From the NCBI RefSeq assembly GCF_020685205.1, contig NZ_JAJERB010000001.1, positions 744,001 through 808,000 on the forward strand: a stretch of DNA of 64,000 nt, read 5' to 3'. Within the stretch, counting starts at the first letter, position 1, and each line of letters begins with the position of its first letter. The notes below the pieces were generated by a model. That model did no database searches, was not told the DNA's origin, and worked only from the letters and a program-made list of their open reading frames with translations. The translations under genes and the position numbers were made by a program. Shown piece after piece: positions 59,195 to 64,000 of this stretch. The DNA is from Hymenobacter translucens (GTDB taxonomy: Bacteria; Bacteroidota; Bacteroidia; Cytophagales; Hymenobacteraceae).

Positions 59195-60214
59195 ATGCCC
59201 ATCCAACCCCGCCTCGAACCCGATGTCTTCGTCGCCCTGCTGCGCGCTTTGCGGCTACGCGAGCCGATCCCGGAAGCCGACCTGTGCCGCCGACTCCGCG
59301 AAGACGGCGAACTGCACCCCGGTGAGGTTATTGCCGCCGCCCGTCGCTTCGAGCTGCTCGTGGCAAGCTATCCCGGGGGCTACAAGCGCAACGCGGAGCC
59401 GCACTTCAGGCTGGCCGAGCGCCTGCCGGCCAGCAAGCCCGTGCCCCACTTCCACGAGTTCTTCGCCGACCGGGCGCAAAAGTCCCCATTCCCGGCCCCG
59501 CCCAAGCCCTCGCCAGCACCGGCGCCAGCGTCGGCCGACTTGGCGTTTGCGCCCTTGTGGGGAAACGAGGCCACCCCGCACCGCCTGGCCGGCACGCGGG
59601 TCGAGTACTTCCGGGCGAAGCGGGGGGCGGCCGGCGAAGGGATTGCGCTAGTGCTCGACCGTGCCCTTACGTTAGCCGAGGTGCACCAACGGCTGGTACG
59701 GCCCATGTCCCGCTTGGCCTGGCTCACGACCGTGGCCGCCGCAACTGCCCAGAACCCTGAGCTGGCCGCTGTTTACCTCCCGCGGCTGCCGGGCTACCAC
59801 GATGCGGTGGTGGTTGACCGGGTGGCGCCCGCGGAGCTGGAGGCCGTGCGCTCGGCGGGGATGGCCGTTTTCCAGTTCCAGGCCCCTACCCTGCCACTGG
59901 CCCACGCCCGGCGCCTGCTCCGTACCGATCCGTTTCTGCAGGAGCCGTTACTGCTACTGTACGCGCTGCCTGGCACGGATCTGCTGACGGCCGTTGTGGA
60001 GCTGCCCTACAACGGGCAGAGTGCCGCGAGCAGCCGCGCGGAGTACCTGGAGTACTTCGAGCAGCACTACCGCGGCAAAGGTCTTCTCTGCCTGTATGGG
60101 GCCGCGGATTCGGCCCCCGGCCAGCCGGTGCTGGTGTACCACGACCCCGAGGCGTTCCTGCGTGCCGACCTGGCCCCGGTTCCCCAGACGGTGGATACGC
60201 CCCCTAACGGGTGA
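59195..60214 (+). CDS. Unknown protein, remotely VirE_N/BT4734-like
   Basis: 339 residues from ATG 59195. Start LEPDVFVALLRALRLREPIPEADLCRRL is helical; a Pro-rich linker (KSPFPAPPKPSPAPAPAS) separates it from the main domain. There VAAATAQNPELAAVYLPRLPG, MAVFQFQAPTLP, ARRLLRTDPFLQEPLLLLYALP, LLTAVVELPYN, YLEYFEQHYRGKG and LVYHDPEAFLRAD follow the VirE_N/BT4734 order, including the closing DPEA loop. Residue-level metal ligands are not convincing, so activity may be lost. The SLOG and polymerase-like genes follow. Confidence 0.42.
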   Translation: MPIQPRLEPDVFVALLRALRLREPIPEADLCRRLREDGELHPGEVIAAARRFELLVASYPGGYKRNAEPHFRLAERLPASKPVPHFHEFFADRAQKSPFPAPPKPSPAPAPASADLAFAPLWGNEATPHRLAGTRVEYFRAKRGAAGEGIALVLDRALTLAEVHQRLVRPMSRLAWLTTVAAATAQNPELAAVYLPRLPGYHDAVVVDRVAPAELEAVRSAGMAVFQFQAPTLPLAHARRLLRTDPFLQEPLLLLYALPGTDLLTAVVELPYNGQSAASSRAEYLEYFEQHYRGKGLLCLYGAADSAPGQPVLVYHDPEAFLRADLAPVPQTVDTPPNG

Positions 60215-60431
60215 TAGGCAGGGCACTAGAGCGGGCACTCGGGGGCGCAGCCTGGGGCGTTGCCTGACCGGTAATAAGGCGACGGGGGTAGCCCGCGCTG
60301 GGGCCGCTGCCCCGGGGCGACCCGGCCGCCGGGCGGCTACCCCGGGATGGGACGGCCGGGGAACGAACCTCTCGTGAAACCCCTGGGCGGCCCCCACCCT
60401 ATTATTGAAAATAATACGACCCGCTCCCCTG

Positions 60432-60872
60432 ATGAAACTGGCCATCCTCCACACCCGCGAATTTGACGACTACGCCAAACTCGTCGCCACCCTCGACCGC
60501 TTGATCGGTAGTGGGTCCTTGCCGCTTACGGCCCTTCTCACCGGGAGCGCCCGCTCCTTGGCCGTGCGTTACGCGCAGGAACGCAACCTGCCCTGTCGGG
60601 TAATCACCCCCAACTACGCGCGTTACGGTTCCGGCGCCCCGCAGGCCCGCAACCGGGCGCTAGTGGACGCCAGCGCGGGCCTGCTGGCGTTTCACGACGG
60701 GCAAAGCCGCACCACGGGCCACGCCGTTGAGCTGGCCCGCGCGCGGGCGTTGGGTTTCGTGCTCGTCGTGCCCGTTACGCTCCCGCCGGTTTCTGCGCCC
60801 GCCCCCGCCGGGGACGGGGACCAGTACCGGCGCCGGCGAGGCGGCCGCCCTTTGCCCTGCCCCGCCCGCTAG
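60432..60872 (+). CDS. Degenerate SLOG/DUF2493-like protein
   Basis: 146 residues from ATG 60432. Aligns by eye with the SLOG protein at 62458: AILHTREFDDYAKLVATLDRL, LTALLTGSARSLAVRYAQER, CRVITPNYARYGSGAP, RNRALVDASAGLLAFHDGQS. The glycine/nucleotide loop GSR and SGGA of the canonical family are HTR and TGSA here, and SRGTAHAL is SRTTGHAV, so ligand binding is probably altered. C-terminal low-complexity Arg/Pro tail. An ATTATTgaaAATAAT palindrome lies 17 bp upstream (60400-60414). Confidence 0.65.
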   Translation: MKLAILHTREFDDYAKLVATLDRLIGSGSLPLTALLTGSARSLAVRYAQERNLPCRVITPNYARYGSGAPQARNRALVDASAGLLAFHDGQSRTTGHAVELARARALGFVLVVPVTLPPVSAPAPAGDGDQYRRRRGGRPLPCPAR

Positions 60873-60910
60873 GCCCCGGCTCGCACGGGGGCGCTGGAAG
60901 GGCGGGATGC

Positions 60911-62401
60911 TTAGCCCTGCACGGCGGGGTCCTGCCCCCAATACGACACTTTGAGGTGGGGCTCGGCGCCCACGTAGCGCCGCAACTCTTCCGCCATCAC
61001 CCGGCGCACGAAGTCGACGTGGGCCTCCGGCACGACCAAGGAGTCATGCAAACTGAACAACGGCATGTCCGGGCGGGCCCGGGCGAGCCGGCCGGCGATT
61101 TTCTCCAGGAAGATCACCGCCTCGAGCCGTTGCAGCAGCAAGGGCAGGTAATTGGCCCGGCGCTGCTTGCAGGCCCGGAAGATGGCGGCGACGGTGGGGA
61201 AAAGCTGCGCGAAGGCCGCCAGGACGGGCGCCCGGCTGGCATTGTCCGAGAACAGGACGGTGAGCACCATCCGCTTGAGCGCGTCGCGATCGAGCGGCCG
61301 CGCGCTCGCGCCCCCCCACAGGGCCCGGTGCAGGTGCAGGTAAAAATCCCCGGCGCTGGTCCATTCCCGGAACCGGCTTTCGCATTGATGATCTGCGCGT
61401 TGCAAAATTTCCGCACAGTGACGGGCCAGGGTCTCCGTCTGGTCCGGGCTGGTGCGGCCGAATTGGCCTTCCCTCCGTATAAATAGCGGTACCTGGCTGC
61501 CCTTGCGGCCTTTGCTGTAGGGGGCCTCGTAAAAGTCGCCTCGCAGCAGGATATTGCCCAAATAGGGCTGGCTGGTGCGCAGGTCCAGGGCCACGAGCCG
61601 CCCGTGCCCTTCGCAGTACACGAACGGCCGGAGCTTGCTACTCAGGGACGTGAGCGTGCTGTGGAGCCGCCCGACGCTGTCCACGTGCGCGTCCAGCTCG
61701 CCCGCCGCCAGTTTCACGATCGAGAGCCGGCGCTGCAGGGCCTGGGCCTCGGGGTCCTTGAAGGGCGAGCGCCGGCCCCGTTTTTGCGCGGCTTTGCGTT
61801 TGCGCCGCCGCCGGCGTTCCCGCAACGAGGGGTCGTGCCGGACCCGCTCGAGCTCTGCGGCCACGAAGCGCTCGGCCGCCTCCCGGTCGATCCGCAACGG
61901 GGTGCGGCCCGCGTCGAGCCAGCTGAGTAGGGGCCCGTAGGCGGGGCGACTCCTCTTGGCCGCCGCCGCGTACCGGCGCTTGACCCGGGTCAGGCTGGGC
62001 GGTTCGGGCACCTCGTGCAAGACCAGCCCGGGGCCGGCGGGCCCTTCCCCGTCGGGCGCGGCGGGGCGGTACGCGGCGGTGAACTGGTAGCCGCGGCATT
62101 TGCCTTTGCGGTGCGGGTTCGGTTCGAGGTAGAAGTTGTCGGTTACGAGCAGGTCCGTCGCGAGGCAGTAGTGCAAATAGTCGCGGTAGTCGGGCAACCA
62201 CCGGCGCAGGCGGGCGGCACGCAGGGGCACGAAGCCGCGGTGGTCCGGCAGGCGCGCCGCGACTTTACGGTTGGCCAGCGGCAGGTACGAGACCAGGTGC
62301 AGCAAATGGAAAAGGTTCTCGCGGCGGAAACCCGGGAACGTTGCGGGGTGCGCGGCCAGGTGCGCGTCAAGGTCCAAGGCGGCGGGTAGGAGAACGGGCA
62401 T
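60911..62401 (-). CDS. Family-A-polymerase/T7-RNAP-like protein
   Basis: 496 residues from ATG 62401 (a TTG precedes). The C-terminal half shows the single-subunit polymerase motifs: VGRLHSTLTSL before motif A, as TGRLSS does in Pol I; motif A LVALDLRTSQPYL (Asp273); motif B RDALKRMVLTVLF (Arg372, Lys376, Phe384), close to the T7 RNA polymerase helix RSVTKRSVMTLAY; motif C SLHDSLVVP (His452, Asp453), like the T7 HDS. Spacings (103 and 180 residues) are within those of the superfamily. The N-terminal half (about 1-240) has no exonuclease motif and includes a basic stretch (about 198-213). DNA or RNA synthesis is inferred; no named family recognised. Confidence 0.5.
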   Translation of the reverse strand: MPVLLPAALDLDAHLAAHPATFPGFRRENLFHLLHLVSYLPLANRKVAARLPDHRGFVPLRAARLRRWLPDYRDYLHYCLATDLLVTDNFYLEPNPHRKGKCRGYQFTAAYRPAAPDGEGPAGPGLVLHEVPEPPSLTRVKRRYAAAAKRSRPAYGPLLSWLDAGRTPLRIDREAAERFVAAELERVRHDPSLRERRRRRKRKAAQKRGRRSPFKDPEAQALQRRLSIVKLAAGELDAHVDSVGRLHSTLTSLSSKLRPFVYCEGHGRLVALDLRTSQPYLGNILLRGDFYEAPYSKGRKGSQVPLFIRREGQFGRTSPDQTETLARHCAEILQRADHQCESRFREWTSAGDFYLHLHRALWGGASARPLDRDALKRMVLTVLFSDNASRAPVLAAFAQLFPTVAAIFRACKQRRANYLPLLLQRLEAVIFLEKIAGRLARARPDMPLFSLHDSLVVPEAHVDFVRRVMAEELRRYVGAEPHLKVSYWGQDPAVQG

Positions 62402-62457
62402 GGTCAAGGGGGGCGAGCGATGAGCGAGAGGCGGCTTTTCAGTCCGGCACCCTGGTT

Positions 62458-62826
62458 TCAGGGCAGGGGCACGACGATGATCAGGCGCAAGGCCGGTTTG
62501 CGTCTGCGCGCCAGTCGCAGGGCGTGGGCGGTGCCTCTGCTTTTGGAGTCCCAGAACGCGATCAGGACCGTGCAGGCGTCGATGATCGATTTGTTCCGGA
62601 TCAGGGGGGCAGCGCGGCCGTACGCGGCATAATCCGGCAGAAAAACCCGCATCGGGATGCCCCGTTCCTCTGCGTAGCGCTCGGCCAGGGTGTCTGCCGA
62701 ATTTTTGGCCCCGCCGGAGACGAGTTCGGTGATGGGCTCCCCAGTGCTCTGCGCGAGGCGGTCGAGCTCCTCCACGACCTTTTCGTACCCATTGAAATTT
62801 CGCGAGCCAATTACGCCTACTATCAT
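62458..62826 (-). CDS. SLOG/DUF2493 (YspA-type) protein
   Basis: 122 residues. Canonical cpYpsA-related SLOG fold: VGVIGSRNFNGYEKVVEEL, ELVSGGAKNSADTLAERYA, PDYAAYGRAAPLIRNKSI, LIAFWDSKSRGTAHALRLA. SLOG domains bind nucleotides or related ligands. Lies 57 bp in front of the polymerase-like gene on the same strand, so probably an operon. Paralog of the 60432 gene. Confidence 0.85.
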   Translation of the reverse strand: MIVGVIGSRNFNGYEKVVEELDRLAQSTGEPITELVSGGAKNSADTLAERYAEERGIPMRVFLPDYAAYGRAAPLIRNKSIIDACTVLIAFWDSKSRGTAHALRLARRRKPALRLIIVVPLP

Positions 62827-63410
62827 ATTCGTGCCTTTAAAAGTGAAAGAAATTTACAGGATTCGCGGCCGGGTTCATCCCCAGGGTTGGGGTCGATCCA
62901 CGAGCTCCTCCTAAACAACACATCGAAGTATATTGCAAGTTCCAAATATATTTAGTCAAACTATTCATTATCAGAAAGTTAACTTAAAAACGGTTTAACG
63001 CCCTCCTCGGGTCCGTTCAAGGGCGGGCTCCCCTTGGGGTCTGAGCACACGGCTCAAACCCGAGGGGAAGTGCCCCCAGGACAGGGAGCCCGGCCCACTC
63101 CCCGGGGAGCAGGCCGGCCGCGGAGCGGCTCCTGGCTTCACCGGGTCGTAACACGACGTTCACACCGGTCGGGGCGCGTTGATCCTGGCAGGGTGCGGCC
63201 CGCCGCGGAGTAGCCAGCCGTCGTCCCGGGCCCTGGGAATGCATCTCCACCCGGTAGGCTTAGCGAGCCCGGGCTCGTGTGCATGACCCCGTGCCCGGAG
63301 GGCAGGTGCCGGGGAGACTCGCACGTCGCGGGAGCCGGCAGCTCCCGCTGGCAAGCGTGGCGGAGAACTGCTGGGGCGGGCCGCTCAAGCAGCCCCCCAG
63401 TCCACGACCA
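62827..63410. other. Intergenic region with promoter
   Basis: 584 bp. AT-rich at 62920-62995 (promoter of the SLOG-polymerase genes), GC-rich after with an imperfect hairpin at 63027-63070 (GCTCCCCTTGGGGTCTGAGC against the complement of CTCAAACCCGAGGGGAAG). Origin, small RNA or terminator possible; no gene seen. Confidence 0.45.
62943..62950 (-). promoter_or_regulatory. -7 box of SLOG-polymerase-like genes
   Basis: Minus strand TATATTTG within an AT-rich island; -33 weak. About 115 bases of leader before the start at 62826. Confidence 0.5.
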
Positions 63411-63761
63411 TTAACGGCCGCCCCCCTTTCGCCGCGGAGCGGACCGGCGGCCGTCAAAGACCGGGGCCTGGGGGGCCGCCGCGGCCAGCAAGGCGGACCG
63501 CTCGAACAGGGTCCGCGCGCCGATTTTCCGGTACGTGATCAATCCCCGGCGCTTCCAGGCGTGCACGGTCGCGACCGACACCTGCAAAAAGGCGGCCGCC
63601 TCGCGTACGCTCAACAGCGCCGGCGTTTCGTCGCTGGCGCGCGCCGGGGTAGTGGGCGCCAGGCCCTGGCCCAGGGCCTGGCGCACGGCCATTGCGATTT
63701 CTTCGTGCAGGGCCTGCCGGAGCAGCTGCACCAATTGGGCGGAGAAGGGGGAATCAAGCAT
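63411..63761 (-). CDS. Excisionase-like helix-turn-helix protein
   Basis: 116 residues. A helical start (FSAQLVQLLRQALHEEIAMA), then HTH_17: LLSVREAAAFLQVSVATVHAWKRRGLITYRKIGARTLFE, and a basic end RRSAPRRKGGGR. Same domain order as the 48231 protein, whose helix also precedes LLTITEACREF. In the first element this gene type sits beside Rep and integrase; here it precedes SLOG and polymerase-like genes on the same strand. Confidence 0.82.
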   Translation of the reverse strand: MLDSPFSAQLVQLLRQALHEEIAMAVRQALGQGLAPTTPARASDETPALLSVREAAAFLQVSVATVHAWKRRGLITYRKIGARTLFERSALLAAAAPQAPVFDGRRSAPRRKGGGR

Positions 63762-64000
63762 GGGGCGGGACGGGGCGGATCAGGAAGTGAATGACCGCTA
63801 CCGGGTATAGTCCCCCTCGGCGCGAAAAGTCACTGCCCAGTTTGCCAGTTCGCCCCCGGTGGGTCCGTTCGCCTACTGCGCGCTGATATCGCAGGGAACC
63901 GGCCGTACCCGGTGGGTGCGGCCGTGCCGGCCCTCCTACTCCACGCCCAGCACGCCCGGTTCCGCCGGGGACGCTTCAGGCCGGCTTGCCATACACCTGC
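63762..64000. other. Right window edge, no gene seen
   Basis: 239 bp upstream of the excisionase-like gene. GC-rich; no complete reading frame I can support. An integrase, if the second-element idea is right, would start beyond the edge. Confidence 0.35.

Larger units (their letters stand above)
50917..64000. mobile_element. Possible second tandem element (left part)
   Basis: After the att core come a terminator (50934-50967) and an 8-N4-8 direct repeat (50977-50996), the same order and spacing as at the left end of the first element. The following genes are mostly unknown, mobile-type (HTH, polymerase-like, excisionase-like), and no integrase or third att copy was seen before 64,000. The right end would lie outside. 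Inference; the region could also be older chromosomal accessory DNA. Confidence 0.4.

Noticed and set aside
62880..62915. Leader peptide with Shine-Dalgarno AGGAGGAG before the SLOG gene (GTG start, eight codons)
   Set aside because: Bacteroidota rarely rely on such sites and the peptide has no regulatory codons; likely chance.
1..64000. CRISPR array or cas genes
   Set aside because: No regularly spaced repeats of 20-40 bp and no Cas-like protein were seen.
1..64000. Prophage structural module
   Set aside because: Apart from the annealing-like protein and HTH genes there are no capsid, tail, portal or large terminase genes.

Overview
The window looks like a GC-rich chromosome of the phylum Bacteroidota, most likely a Hymenobacter-like member of the Cytophagales. 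The pointers are a C-terminal type IX secretion sorting domain, a TonB-dependent receptor with a carboxypeptidase-regulatory N-terminus, a DUF2141 protein, LolD and RecQ types seen in this phylum, scarce Shine-Dalgarno sites, and several promoters of the TTTG-N17..21-TAnnTTTG kind. This assignment is inference from gene content; no rRNA is present to confirm it.

Layout. Bases 1-41,090 are mostly ordinary chromosome: a GH5-like glycosidase, topoisomerase III (topB), a formylglycine-enzyme-like lipid/secretion-type protein, a SulP anion transporter with beta-carbonic anhydrase (probable bicarbonate operon), an OmpR-family response regulator/histidine kinase pair, small metabolic genes (malic enzyme, carboxylesterase, SDR, GNAT), a TonB-linked outer-membrane receptor, tRNA(CAT), a HAD phosphatase/site-2 protease/unknown gene run, pgk, a double-length D-Ala-D-Ala ligase with a PASTA protein, a T9SS cargo protein, rhodanese, ohrR-ohr, recQ, a phage-type annealing-protein-like gene, lolD, a GH113-like glycosidase, sucC, a transglutaminase-like protein and a second ohr.

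Bases 41,094-50,932 are an integrative element inserted in the 3' end of tRNA-Arg(CCG). It is bounded by a 16-bp direct repeat, carries its own replacement terminator, paired 12-bp-period arm repeats at both ends, a type III restriction-modification system as cargo, and a right-end module of Rep-like protein, excisionase-like HTH, unknown protein and tyrosine integrase. Immediately to its right the same order (att core, terminator hairpin, 12-bp-period arm repeat with a different sequence) is seen again, suggesting that bases 50,917 to beyond 64,000 are a second, tandem element whose integrase would lie outside the window.

That right-hand region (51-64 kb) is dominated by unknown genes: HTH proteins, a WG-repeat protein, two proteins with a remote VirE_N/BT4734-like pattern, a solo transposase-type HTH domain, two SLOG/DUF2493 paralogs flanking a protein that has family-A-polymerase/T7-RNA-polymerase-like motifs A, B and C, and an excisionase-like HTH. 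The polymerase-like gene with its SLOG neighbours is the best candidate for an undescribed system.

At finer scale, the promoter of the SulP-carbonic anhydrase operon carries seven TTAA cores at 10-11 bp steps, next to an OmpR-family regulator gene, and the ddl gene contains two in-frame copies of a palindromic repeat that also occurs between genes. Several other intergenic spaces are filled end to end by low-complexity palindromes reaching into stop codons.
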